Positions 43,349 through 51,604 of a stretch of 64,000 bases of DNA are shown here, piece after piece. The DNA is taken from NCBI GenBank assembly GCA_965230335.1, contig CBDDKS010000006.1, forward strand, positions 1,860,001 to 1,924,000, written 5' to 3'. A model generated the notes under the pieces. The model did not search any database. It was not told where the DNA came from and saw nothing but the letters and a program-made list of their open reading frames with translations. This stretch comes from CBDDKS01 sp965230335. Its GTDB lineage: Bacteria > Pseudomonadota > Gammaproteobacteria > Enterobacterales > Kangiellaceae. The translations under genes were made by a program, and so were the position numbers. Within the stretch, counting starts at the first letter, position 1; every line of letters begins with the position of its first letter.

Positions 43349-44110
43349 ATGACATTATCTGCTCAGCGTATTGATATTCTAGGTATCCCTGTTGATTGTG
43401 TTGATATGACCATGGCCATTCAACAGGTTGACACATTGATTCAGGGTGAGCATGCAAAAACAATTATTGCAGTTAACCCTGAAAAAGTGATTAAAGCTCA
43501 GCAAGATGCGTTTTTGAAAAAAACAATTGAAGAAGCAGGTTTATTAATACCTGATGGTATTGGTGTCGTGATTGCTGCAAAGCTATCAGGCTATCGTCAT
43601 ATTCAGAGAACACCAGGTTCCGAACTGATGCCTGAAATTTGTTATTTAAGTGAAAAAAAACAATATCCTGTTTTTTTATATGGTGCGTCTCCCGATGTTA
43701 ATAAAAAATGTGTAGCACAACTAAAAAAACAATATCCAAATTTAAACATTGCTGGTCATGACCATGGCTATATCGAGCAAAAAGATATGCCGCAGTTGAT
43801 TGAGTCCATTAATCAATCAGGTGCCAAAGTATTATTTATTGCATTAGGCAGTCCTCGCCAGGAATTATGGATGGCACAATATCTTTCACAATGTACTCAT
43901 GTTCGAGTTTGCCAGGGTGTCGGTGGTACTTTTGATGTTATTGCTGGCAATGTGAAACGAGCTCCAAAATTTTTTAGAAATCTACATTTAGAATGGTTTT
44001 ATCGTTTGGCTTCACAACCTAAAAGGGCATTTAGGCAAACAGCATTATTTAAATTTTTCATTGATGTCCTGGCATCCAGAATTTTTAAAAGAGGCAAGGC
44101 GGTATCATAA
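43349..44110 (+). CDS. WecG/TagA/CpsF family glycosyltransferase
   Basis: Cytosolic-face transferase of 253 residues that adds the second sugar to the lipid-linked intermediate. Family motifs are clear: AVNPEKVIKAQQD, the LIPDGIGVVIAAKL substrate loop, TPGSELMPEIC, FIALGSPRQELWM, GVGGTFDVIAGNVKRAPKF and the C-terminal HLEWFYRLASQPKR. The ATG at 43349 is preceded by GAGAAA; the TTG at 43337 would add 4 residues. It partners with the WecA-like initiating transferase encoded 1.7 kb downstream. The acceptor and donor are probably GlcNAc-PP-undecaprenol and a ManNAc-type sugar, by family analogy. Confidence 0.92.
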   Translation: MTLSAQRIDILGIPVDCVDMTMAIQQVDTLIQGEHAKTIIAVNPEKVIKAQQDAFLKKTIEEAGLLIPDGIGVVIAAKLSGYRHIQRTPGSELMPEICYLSEKKQYPVFLYGASPDVNKKCVAQLKKQYPNLNIAGHDHGYIEQKDMPQLIESINQSGAKVLFIALGSPRQELWMAQYLSQCTHVRVCQGVGGTFDVIAGNVKRAPKFFRNLHLEWFYRLASQPKRAFRQTALFKFFIDVLASRIFKRGKAVS

Positions 44111-44200
44111 AATGATGTTCTTTTTTTTAGATAAGAATACACTTTTAGATAAAAATTTATCATTACATATTATGAAAAGTGATACAAATTTGGAGGACAT

Positions 44201-45799
44201 ATGTCACAGACTCAAGTAACTGATATGAATCGTGCTGATGAAAAATTATGGAAAGAACCTTTATGGTTTTGGGGGCTGTCTTTATTGTTAGCATTATTGT
44301 TAGGTATTTTATTTTATGATGGATTACATTTTATGGTGAGTCAGTGGAATCATGTGGAGGAATATAGTTATGGTTATCTGATTCCATTGATAACGGCCTT
44401 TTTAATATGGCAAAGAAAGAATATTTTGAATCAACTTTCTTACACAGGATCCTATATTGGTTTGGGCTGTGTTTTATTGGGATTGTTTATCTTTTTTATA
44501 GGTGAATTAGCAACATTGTATATTGTGGTTCAATATGCTTTTTTATTAGTGGTATCCGGGCTTTTTCTTTCTTTAATGGGATGGGAAGCATTTAAAAAAA
44601 TATTAGTCCCCTTGTTGATACTTGTTTTTATGATACCGCTGCCGAATTTTGTTTTTAATAATATTTCAGGTCAATTGCAGTTAATTTCTTCTCAGATAGG
44701 TGTCTGGTTTATTCGTTTATTTGATATTAGTGTATTTTTGGAAGGCAATGTGATTGACTTGGGTACTATGAAGTTGCAAGTCGTTGAAGCCTGTAGTGGT
44801 TTGCGTTATTTGTTTCCTTTATTAACCATTGCATTTATCTTGGCTTATTTTTACAAAGGTCCTTTCTGGCATCGACTCATATTGGTATTGTCCAGTATAC
44901 CCATTACCATTTTTATGAACAGTTTTCGTATTGGTGTGATTGGTGTGACCGTAGAGTATTGGGGAAAATCAGCAGCTGAAGGTTTTTTACATGATTTTGA
45001 AGGTTGGGTTGTGTTTATGTCATCATTTTTTATTCTTATTGTAGAAGCATGGATATTGAATCGATTGAATGGAAAAAAACAGGCTTTATTGGATGTGCTT
45101 TCCGTTGAGTTTCCTGAAAATTTAAAAGACAGTCAGTTTATTAAACAAAGAAACATACCATTAACTTTTATTATAGCGTCGTCCGTATTATTGATTACAT
45201 TTTTACTGACCTTTCTAATGCCGGAAAGAGAAGAAAACGTACAGGATCGTTATCGTTTTCAAACTTTTCCTTTAGAAGTTAATGCATGGAGAGGACGGCC
45301 AGATATCATTGAGCAGCATTATGTGGATACCTTAAAGTTTGATGATTATTTGATGGCTGATTATTATAAAGACAATCAAAAACGGATTAATTTTTATATT
45401 GCTTACTATCAATCTCAACGTAAAGGGGCTTCTGTACATTCACCGCGTTCCTGTTTGCCTGGTGGTGGTTGGGAGATACAAAGTGTTGAGCAAAAGATAA
45501 TCGATGATGTCCAAATATATGGCAAACAACTGGTTGTTAATCGGGTTATTATGCAATTGGGTGAAGAGAAAAAACTGGTTTATTATTGGTTTCAGCAAAG
45601 AGGACGCATCATGACCAATGAATATTTTGTGAAATGGTATTTATTTTGGGATGCATTAACCAAAAATCGTACGGATGGTGCTTTGGTTCGAGTGATTACT
45701 GATATAAAGTTAAATGACGATCTTGTTGACATTGAAAAAGATATGGTGGATTTTATTCGGGGTGCCATTCCATTGTCTGAGTCTTATATTCCACAATAA
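44201..45799 (+). CDS. xrtD: Exosortase (XrtD/XrtA type) with fused EpsI domain
   Basis: Membrane transpeptidase-like enzyme that cleaves PEP-CTERM signals. 532 residues: eight-helix exosortase domain (about 25-300) and, after a further helix near 320-340, a periplasmic EpsI domain (about 345-510) with SPRSCLPGGGW. The catalytic triad is visible: Cys198 in EACSGLRYL, Arg243 in NSFRIG and His264 in GFLHDFEGW. The start EEYSYGYLIPL and the VPLPS-type substrate in this window argue for XrtD (VPLPA-specific); the EPS genes around it are of the type usually found with XrtA, so the subclass is uncertain while the family is not. Good ribosome binding site (GGAGG, 7 bp before the ATG). Regulators PrsK/PrsR are absent from the window. 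Confidence 0.9.
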   Translation: MSQTQVTDMNRADEKLWKEPLWFWGLSLLLALLLGILFYDGLHFMVSQWNHVEEYSYGYLIPLITAFLIWQRKNILNQLSYTGSYIGLGCVLLGLFIFFIGELATLYIVVQYAFLLVVSGLFLSLMGWEAFKKILVPLLILVFMIPLPNFVFNNISGQLQLISSQIGVWFIRLFDISVFLEGNVIDLGTMKLQVVEACSGLRYLFPLLTIAFILAYFYKGPFWHRLILVLSSIPITIFMNSFRIGVIGVTVEYWGKSAAEGFLHDFEGWVVFMSSFFILIVEAWILNRLNGKKQALLDVLSVEFPENLKDSQFIKQRNIPLTFIIASSVLLITFLLTFLMPEREENVQDRYRFQTFPLEVNAWRGRPDIIEQHYVDTLKFDDYLMADYYKDNQKRINFYIAYYQSQRKGASVHSPRSCLPGGGWEIQSVEQKIIDDVQIYGKQLVVNRVIMQLGEEKKLVYYWFQQRGRIMTNEYFVKWYLFWDALTKNRTDGALVRVITDIKLNDDLVDIEKDMVDFIRGAIPLSESYIPQ

Positions 45800-45813
45800 T
45801 AGCGAAGTTGTTT

Positions 45814-47460
45814 ATGTCATTATTGTCGGGTTTTATTGTTTCATTATTTATTTCTATGTTAATGATCCCATTTCTTATGAAATGGGCAGTTAAAATCAAC
45901 ATGATGGATACACCTGATGCAAGGAAGGTGCATCAACAGGCTATTCCAAGAATTGGTGGTTTGGCCATGTTTATTGGCGCCATCATTGCCATACTATTTT
46001 TTATATCTTTGCAAAGGACTGAACTGAGTTTTATTCTGGGGGGAGCAATTATACTTATTTTTGGTGTGTTGGATGATAAATATGATTTAGGTTACAAAGT
46101 GAAATTTTCCGGACAAATTTTGGGTATCGCAATACCTATCTTATATGGTGGATTACAAATTACAGCGTTACCCTGGTTATCGCCAGAGATTACACAGTAT
46201 TTATCGATACCATTGACCTTTTTTGTTTTACTGGGTGTTATCAATGCGATTAATTTATCAGATGGCTTGGATGGCCTGGCTGGTGGAACAAGTTTATTGG
46301 CTCTGGGGTTGATTACATTACTGGCTTATCTGGGTGGTTCTATGAGTGTGATGCTGATAGGTGTCACTATTATTGGCAGCACATTAGGCTTTCTAAGGTA
46401 TAACACCCATCCTGCACAAATATTTATGGGGGACGGTGGCAGTCAGTTTTTAGGTTATGCTACTGGCGTACTAGCTATTTGGGTAACCCAGGATGTGAAC
46501 ACAGCCTTAAGTCCGGTGTTACCATTGTTAGTTTTAGGATTACCTATTTTTGATACCATGTCTGTTATAGCAAAGCGAATAGCATCGGGTGATTCGCCGT
46601 TTAAAGCAGATAAAAAACATATTCATCATCGTTTGTTAGCTTTAGGTTTGGGGCATCATGAGTCTGTTTTTTGTATCTATTTAATTCATTCAACCTTTAT
46701 TACAACGGCCTATCTGGTTCGTTATCAATCAGATTGGTTAGTGTTAAGTCTATTTATTGTATTTAGTTTATTTATCATTTTTTTCTTTGAATTTTTTGAG
46801 CGGGGATATCATAAAAAAAGTCACTCTAAATTATGGCAGATTTTAATTGTTCTGCGTCGAATGGGTAAGCACTTACGCTTTATGCGTAATCGTCATAAAG
46901 TGGCTGAATGGTCTTTTATTTCTGCATTCATATTGCTAGTGGTTTATATTATTCTGGGTGTTAGCACTTATAGCAGCATTTCTATGGATATCGTTGGGTT
47001 GTCTTTAGGTTTAAGTGTGATTCTGTTATTTATGACACAAATGAAGTCGTATAAAAATAGTATTCATTGGCTGGATAGAGCCTGTATTTATATTGCCATG
47101 GCCATTTTTGTGTATGTTTTTGAAGAGGTTTCCAGCACATTGTTAAACAGTCATTTGATAATGACGAGTATTTTGGTATTAATCGCTATAACTGCAGCAA
47201 TGCATATACGTTATTCTCAAGTGAAACAGTTCAGCCCGACAACACTGGATTATTTGGTCTTGTTCGTTGTGATTGTCTTGCCACAATTATCCATTATTCA
47301 AACTCAACTGCCGATAGGTGATATGTTGTTGAAAGTGGTCGTTTTATTTTATGGAGCAGAAGTCGTGTTATCTCATGCAATGAGTCGCATACAGGGGGTT
47401 CGATGGGGTTTAGCCCTATGTTTACTCGTTATGAGTACAAAAGGTTGGTTTTTTATATGA
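45814..47460 (+). CDS. WecA/MraY-like undecaprenyl-phosphate sugar-1-phosphate transferase, long form
   Basis: Inner-membrane enzyme that starts repeat-unit synthesis by moving a GlcNAc-1-phosphate-type group to undecaprenyl phosphate. The first 330 residues hold the family motifs: ARKVHQQAIPRIGGLAMF, GVLDDKYDLG, NAINLSDGLDGLAGG, MGDGGSQFLGY and DKKHIHHRLLALGLGHH. Unlike usual members (about 350 residues) the protein has 548, with a C-terminal block of about six further hydrophobic helices (about 350-548) after a Lys/Arg-rich linker. I prefer ATG 45814; the TTG at 45808 adds two residues. It lies 14 bp after the exosortase gene. Confidence 0.9.
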   Translation: MSLLSGFIVSLFISMLMIPFLMKWAVKINMMDTPDARKVHQQAIPRIGGLAMFIGAIIAILFFISLQRTELSFILGGAIILIFGVLDDKYDLGYKVKFSGQILGIAIPILYGGLQITALPWLSPEITQYLSIPLTFFVLLGVINAINLSDGLDGLAGGTSLLALGLITLLAYLGGSMSVMLIGVTIIGSTLGFLRYNTHPAQIFMGDGGSQFLGYATGVLAIWVTQDVNTALSPVLPLLVLGLPIFDTMSVIAKRIASGDSPFKADKKHIHHRLLALGLGHHESVFCIYLIHSTFITTAYLVRYQSDWLVLSLFIVFSLFIIFFFEFFERGYHKKSHSKLWQILIVLRRMGKHLRFMRNRHKVAEWSFISAFILLVVYIILGVSTYSSISMDIVGLSLGLSVILLFMTQMKSYKNSIHWLDRACIYIAMAIFVYVFEEVSSTLLNSHLIMTSILVLIAITAAMHIRYSQVKQFSPTTLDYLVLFVVIVLPQLSIIQTQLPIGDMLLKVVVLFYGAEVVLSHAMSRIQGVRWGLALCLLVMSTKGWFFI

Positions 47461-47531
47461 AAACGAGATTTCTTGGTTTCATCTTTTTGTCACATTACTG
47501 TCTTATTATCTGCTCTCTTGTCTTTATCTAA
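47457..47531 (+). CDS. Possible 24-residue hydrophobic peptide
   Basis: An ATGA overlap with the stop of the WecA-like gene opens a 24-codon frame: MKTRFLGFIFLSHYCLIICS, then LVFI and stop. It is signal-peptide-like, too short for a family assignment, and not followed by an in-frame continuation. It may be a small membrane protein or chance. Confidence 0.18.
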   Translation: MKTRFLGFIFLSHYCLIICSLVFI

Positions 47532-47561
47532 AATTCTTTTGTTGAAGTTCAGGCTATCAAT

Positions 47562-50180
47562 ATGATGTCATTTTTTGAAATGTTTCCTATGCGTTTATTT
47601 TGTATCACTTTATTCATTTTATCTTTATTTGCCTGTGGAGGTGCTGAAAATCGTAAAGGAAAACATATAGAAGCGGCAAAAGATTTTCTAACTGAAAACA
47701 ATTTTGATAAAGCTCGAATAGAAATAAAAAATGCCATACAAATTGATCCAAAAGATAAGGAAGCTTTTTTAGTATTAGGTGAAATTCAAGAAAAATTATC
47801 TAACTTTCGTGAGGCCGCAAAAGCCTACCATAAAGCGGTTCAATTGGATGAAGATAATGATGTGACTGCCAGAGCAAGATTGGGTAAGTTGTATTTATTA
47901 GGCAGAGCCACAGATACTGCCGAAGAAATGTCAAATGCGATTTTATCTCGTGAACCTAATCACACGGACGGTATTTTAATTAGAGCGGGTGTTTTTGCCC
48001 AAAAGGAAGATTATGATTCAGCGGTAAAAGATTTAAAACAGGTTTTGGAACAAGAACCCAACCATATTGATGCAACTGCATTGTTATCAACGATTTATAC
48101 ACAGCGTGGTGATAGAAAGGAATCGGCTCGACTATTAGAAGAAACCTTATTGAAACACCCAGAAAATACCAGCCTTAGATATGCATTGGTTAGATTGTAT
48201 ATGGAAGATAAACAATTTGATAAAGGCATTGAACATTTAAAGAAAAATACAGAGATATCATCTGACTTTGTTCATGTTGTTCGTTTGGCTAAAGCTTATA
48301 GTGCAGCTGAGAGAGTAGAAGACGGTGAAGCTTTGTTAAAAAAAGTCATTGCAGAACAACCTGATAACTTGGATGCCAAGTTGTTGGAAGCTGATTTTGT
48401 GCGTCATCATAAAGGTATGAGTGATGCTGAAGAGGTATTTAATCGTTACATTGAGCAATCTCCAAAAGATTTTGAATTATATTTCGGTTTGGCTGATTTA
48501 TATAAAAAAGCAAGCATTGGTTTTAATTTTGTCAGTTTATATACATCAAAAACAGAGGAAGATATTCAGGTATTTTCCAAAAATATCAAAAATACAGAAG
48601 CTACCTATCAAAGAATTATCGATAAAGCAAAAGATTTGCCCGAAGGTTTTCAGGCTAAAGTGAAGCTGGCTGAACTTTATTTAATATTAAAGGAAAAATT
48701 AAGAGCACCAACACAAAATATTACAGAAAAACTGATTGCTAATTATGGAAAGGAAAAAGTGAATCACATTGAGCAATTTTTAGAAAGTCTTAGGAGTCAA
48801 TATGGAGAGGGTAAAGAAAAACAAGCCATGGCATTATTGAATTCAGTCATTGAAGAAAACTCAAGAGATAGAGAAGCACTGATGCTAAGAGCCGATTATT
48901 TTATAAAAAATGATCAGCCAGGTCAGGCTATTCTGGATTTAAGAACTATTCTGGCAGATAACCCGGTCGATAGTGATGCTTTAAAACTCATCTCCAGTGC
49001 ACATGTGATTGATGGTGAATTGGAATTGGCATTGGAAAGTTTAAATAAAGCGGTACAAGCCAAACCGACCGATGTTTCTGCTCGATCGGCATTGGCCCGA
49101 TTACAGACACGTTTTGGCTATCATGACAGAGCAGCTAAAAACTATAGGGATTTGCTAAAGTTATACCCTAAGAATAATCAAGTACACATTGAAATGATCA
49201 AGTCTGAAATAAGTAGTCGGAATTACGACACAGCAAAACAGGATATCGAACGTTTTATAGCGTTATCAGAAGACAATAAACCTTTGGCTTTTTATTTAAA
49301 AGGGTTAATTCAACAAGCTGAACAAAAATATAATGAAAGTATCGATTCTTTTGAGACTGCATTAGCTATTAAGCCTGAATCACCGGAACCTTTAAACTCA
49401 TTAATAAAATCCTATACATTAATTAATCAATCTGAGAAAGCCATTGAAAAATTAAACAGCTTGCTAAAACAAGGTGTACAGCTGGCAAACACCAATAATT
49501 TAAAAGGAGAGTTATTATCCAGAACTGGGAAGCACAAAGATGCTGTGCAGTCTTTTAGACAGGCTATCATTGCCGATAAGCAGTGGTCGATACCTTATCG
49601 AAATATGGCGGCTGTTTACATGCAACAAGGTGATTTGTCTTCAGCAGAAAAAGTATATCAGGAAGGCATCAGTAATGCTAAAAATGTACAAATGCTGTCT
49701 ATTGGTTTGGCCGTATTCTATGAACAAAATCAACGTATTGAAGATGCTATTTCAATTTATGAAAATATGCTGTCTAAAAATAATGAACTGGAAGCGGCTC
49801 GTAATAATTTGGCCATGATTTTAGTCACTCATCAATCGAATAATAAAGCCAGTGTTGAAAAAGCCATTTCATTGGTTGAAAATTTCGATAAATCCAGAAA
49901 CCCAATTTATCTGGATACTTATGGCTGGGTATTTTTGAAGAAAGGAGACGTTAAAAAAGCTACTGAGATTCTGGAAAAAGCCAACAGTAAAGCACCCAGT
50001 TCGTCTGTGATTGCTTTTCATTTAGGTCAGGCTTATTACGAAGGTAAATCTTATGATCAAGCTGTCAGGCATTTGGAAAAAGCAGTCAGTTCACCACTAG
50101 AGTTTCATGGTAAAGATCTTGCCAAGCAATTATTATCAAAATCCAAACAACAACTCCAATTGTCTTCTAATAATTCTTAA
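47562..50180 (+). CDS. prsT: PEP-CTERM system TPR-repeat lipoprotein (PrsT)
   Basis: Secreted lipoprotein of 872 residues. The lipobox LSLFACGG places the lipidated cysteine near residue 25. The rest is an almost continuous array of tetratricopeptide repeats (for example FDKARIEIKNAIQIDPKDKEAFLVLGEI, with later copies up to about residue 850). The length and layout match the TPR lipoprotein that is a standard member of exosortase EPS loci (TIGR02917 type), probably a scaffold for polymer export or assembly at the outer membrane. Two ATGs in tandem (47562, 47565) open the frame; the second is as likely. It is the last recognised gene of the EPS locus. Confidence 0.92.
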   Translation: MMSFFEMFPMRLFCITLFILSLFACGGAENRKGKHIEAAKDFLTENNFDKARIEIKNAIQIDPKDKEAFLVLGEIQEKLSNFREAAKAYHKAVQLDEDNDVTARARLGKLYLLGRATDTAEEMSNAILSREPNHTDGILIRAGVFAQKEDYDSAVKDLKQVLEQEPNHIDATALLSTIYTQRGDRKESARLLEETLLKHPENTSLRYALVRLYMEDKQFDKGIEHLKKNTEISSDFVHVVRLAKAYSAAERVEDGEALLKKVIAEQPDNLDAKLLEADFVRHHKGMSDAEEVFNRYIEQSPKDFELYFGLADLYKKASIGFNFVSLYTSKTEEDIQVFSKNIKNTEATYQRIIDKAKDLPEGFQAKVKLAELYLILKEKLRAPTQNITEKLIANYGKEKVNHIEQFLESLRSQYGEGKEKQAMALLNSVIEENSRDREALMLRADYFIKNDQPGQAILDLRTILADNPVDSDALKLISSAHVIDGELELALESLNKAVQAKPTDVSARSALARLQTRFGYHDRAAKNYRDLLKLYPKNNQVHIEMIKSEISSRNYDTAKQDIERFIALSEDNKPLAFYLKGLIQQAEQKYNESIDSFETALAIKPESPEPLNSLIKSYTLINQSEKAIEKLNSLLKQGVQLANTNNLKGELLSRTGKHKDAVQSFRQAIIADKQWSIPYRNMAAVYMQQGDLSSAEKVYQEGISNAKNVQMLSIGLAVFYEQNQRIEDAISIYENMLSKNNELEAARNNLAMILVTHQSNNKASVEKAISLVENFDKSRNPIYLDTYGWVFLKKGDVKKATEILEKANSKAPSSSVIAFHLGQAYYEGKSYDQAVRHLEKAVSSPLEFHGKDLAKQLLSKSKQQLQLSSNNS

Positions 50181-50312
50181 TCGATTGATTAAAAAATCTC
50201 AGTTTTGCAATTTAGACTAAATAAAGCTGAATCGGACTATTTTGGCACAGTGATTGACTTTGTGAAAAGTGTTGTCGTTTACGATTAGTCAAAATAATGT
50301 TCTCCCTGTTTT

Positions 50313-50632
50313 GTGTCAGTTTAAAGTGATATAGCAATACTCATATCAAAATACTTATATAAAAGATTATTTCGCACCGCTTCGCTGTGTGCGACTGACT
50401 TTTTCAAAGCAAAAAAGTCAGCAAAATGCCTGAATATGCCTACGGCAGGTATTTGTCCTGCATCATGATTTAAGTGTTGAGCTATTCTTTTAGGTCTCAG
50501 TTTACTTGAAATAAAAAGACATACTCCAAAACTCAACAACCATTCATAACAAGTGCCCGCGCAGCGATGAAGCTTTTTTCTTGTCTTTTTGAGCGCTTGC
50601 AAAAAGACAACGGACTTTCACGGAAGAAAGTC
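50313..50632. repeat. Hairpin-rich repeat region (613-bp gap after prsT)
   Basis: The gap from 50181 to 50793 has no convincing gene. Between 50313 and 50632 it holds a series of stem-loops: CGCAC/GTGCG near 50374-50393, CTGACTTTTT/AAAAAGTCAG (50395-50421), GTCTTTTTG/CAAAAAGAC (50583-50608) and GACTTTC/GAAAGTC (50613-50632). Two parts recur at 59819-59867: GTGTCAGTTTAAAGTGAT (50313-50330, 17 of 18 there) and CGCAGCGATGAAGCTTTTTT (50560-50579, one difference), in the opposite order. This marks a dispersed genomic repeat or MITE/REP-like element. A 93-residue frame on the minus strand covers it and is rejected. Confidence 0.55.
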
Positions 50633-50693
50633 TGAATCATCTTAACCGTGGATTATCTATATCGAGAGTTGTCTTGATATAACTGAATTTATC

Positions 50694-50722
50694 ACCTGGA
50701 CTCAAGGGAGCTGAGTCCAGGT
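50694..50722. repeat. Perfect 11-bp hairpin
   Basis: ACCTGGACTCA (50694-50704), 7-nt loop, TGAGTCCAGGT (50712-50722). There is no T-run immediately after it. It may end transcription of the region upstream or belong to the adjoining repeat. Confidence 0.45.
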
Positions 50723-50770
50723 CAAAAACTGATTGGCAGTTAAGTCTTATATGGATTATATTAGGATTCT

Positions 50771-50789
50771 ATAAAAGATAAACAGTCCC
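50771..50789. repeat. Copy of dispersed element ATAAAAGATAAACAG
   Basis: The 15-mer ATAAAAGATAAACAG followed by TCCCTCG occurs 5 bp before the small membrane protein gene. The same 15-mer is at 35411-35425, a complementary copy at 35375-35389, and shorter variants at 27003-27016 (TAAACAGGCTCTAG) and 62974-62991 (AAGATAAACAGGCTCTAG). Confidence 0.5.
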
Positions 50790-50793
50790 TCGT

Positions 50794-51150
50794 ATGAAAA
50801 TAGAGTTATTCATTGTTAACATCATTTTTTTGATCGTGGGTATTCGTTTGCTGGCGTTATTTGATGCAGACAATAATGATTTTGTTTATGGTGTCAGTTT
50901 TGTATTATTTTGGGTCGTGGTCAATTTGGGTTTGTTGCTATGGTATCGATTACCTAAAGATCCTATGAAAAAAGCAAAAAAGTACTTAAATAATCCCATC
51001 ACGCAAAAAGAATTTTGTGAAAAGTATAACCTGTCAGAAAAGGAGTTATTGGATAAAATTCAACAAGGGAAATGCAAAGCTGTGGAGTGTTATGGACAGT
51101 TATTTGTTGAGGCAAGTAATAAGACTGAAATAATTATTAAAGGCCGCTGA
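50794..51150 (+). CDS. Small membrane protein with HTH-like cytosolic tail
   Basis: 118 residues, not a named family to me. Two hydrophobic helices (about 4-24 and 31-53, split by DADNND) are followed by a basic juxtamembrane stretch and a soluble C-terminal half. The segment TQKEFCEKYNLSEKELLDKI, then QQGKCKAVECYGQLFVE, follows the pattern of excisionase/MerR-like winged helix-turn-helix domains (helix, turn, helix, 'x-G-x-L-x-A-x-x-x-G-x-x-x-V'). A membrane-tethered DNA-binding protein is therefore possible. It stands alone between the repeat region and the tryptophan operon leader, in the same direction; I see no terminator of its own before the trp promoter region. Confidence 0.55.
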   Translation: MKIELFIVNIIFLIVGIRLLALFDADNNDFVYGVSFVLFWVVVNLGLLLWYRLPKDPMKKAKKYLNNPITQKEFCEKYNLSEKELLDKIQQGKCKAVECYGQLFVEASNKTEIIIKGR

Positions 51151-51274
51151 CTTGACTTTACCTGGTCATTTGTAATACATTACTTCCCAGCTATATAGAA
51201 AATAGTTCGATTTGACATTAAATCGTCACAAATTTGGACTATATTTACAAGTAATACAGTTGATCAAACGATTG

Positions 51275-51303
51275 TTGGTTAACTAAGCAATTACCGATAT
51301 TAT
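51275..51303 (+). promoter_or_regulatory. Possible trp promoter with TrpR-like palindrome
   Basis: TTGGTT (51275-51280) and TATTAT (51298-51303) are separated by 17 bp and would start RNA near 51310, about 50 nt before the first leader peptide. The near-palindrome TTGGTTAACTAA (51275-51286) overlaps the -35 box and shares GTTAACTA with the E. coli trp operator core. Other hexamers such as TTGACA at 51212 lack a well-spaced -10. Assignment is weak. Confidence 0.3.
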
Positions 51304-51360
51304 CAGATATAGATACAAATAAGTATCAATACAACAGACATCAATACAGATAGAACCAAT

Positions 51361-51414
51361 ATGACAATTCAAGGTAACAAAAACGTGAATTCTTGGTGGT
51401 GGTGGAACGCTTAG
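51361..51414 (+). CDS. trpL: Trp operon leader peptide 1 (four Trp codons)
   Basis: A 17-residue peptide, MTIQGNKNVNSWWWWNA, with four consecutive TGG codons at 51394-51405. Ribosomes stall here when charged tRNA-Trp is scarce. The stop TAG (51412-51414) overlaps the antiterminator strand AGCGGGT (51413-51419), so a ribosome reaching the stop hides that strand and lets the terminator form. The ribosome binding site is weak. Four Trp in a row is more than the two of E. coli trpL. Confidence 0.92.
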   Translation: MTIQGNKNVNSWWWWNA

Positions 51415-51476
51415 CGGGTCGCTTGATTGATGTTGTGTGCATTTTGAGAAACCCGCTATAAACAGCGGGTTTTTTT
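51413..51476 (+). terminator. Trp attenuator 1
   Basis: Strand 2 AGCGGGT (51413-51419) can pair with strand 3 ACCCGCT (51451-51457) as antiterminator. Strand 3 can instead pair, as AAACCCGCT (51449-51457), with strand 4 AGCGGGTTT (51464-51472), a 6-nt-loop hairpin running into T-rich sequence to 51476: an intrinsic terminator. The two pairings exclude each other. Confidence 0.9.
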
Positions 51477-51514
51477 ATGCTTTACTGTTCACATAAAGAT
51501 TGGACGAGTTTATT

Positions 51515-51604
51515 ATGAAACATATTATTTATCAAAAAGTTAGACAATTTAAGCACACTTTGGTGGTACATGCGTGGTGGCTTTGCTTTGGTTGGCGGGC
51601 TTAG
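51515..51604 (+). CDS. Trp operon leader peptide 2 (Trp-Trp...Trp)
   Basis: A 29-residue ORF, ATG at 51515 with GGACGAG six bases before it, stop TAG at 51602-51604. It begins MKHIIYQKVR and ends HAWWLCFGWRA: tandem TGG codons at 51575-51580 and a third at 51593-51595. The end of the ORF overlaps the second antiterminator strand (51594-51603), the same geometry as in leader 1. His, Phe and Cys codons are present once or twice, but only Trp is clustered, so a second Trp sensor is the best reading. Confidence 0.85.
   Translation: MKHIIYQKVRQFKHTLVVHAWWLCFGWRA

Noticed and set aside
50243..50257. Sigma-54-like TGGCACAGTGATTGA
   Set aside because: The -12 element is GA instead of GC and no gene follows for 500 bp in this direction.
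50321..50602. 93-residue minus-strand ORF with basic, Cys-containing sequence
   Set aside because: It lies wholly inside a hairpin-rich repeat, has no ribosome binding site that I can see and its ends coincide with repeat blocks; probably a repeat-encoded frame, not a gene.
51212..51245. TTGACA at 51212 as -35 of the trp promoter
   Set aside because: The nearest good -10 (TATATT at 51240) is 22 bp away, too far; kept only the weak alternative at 51275-51303.
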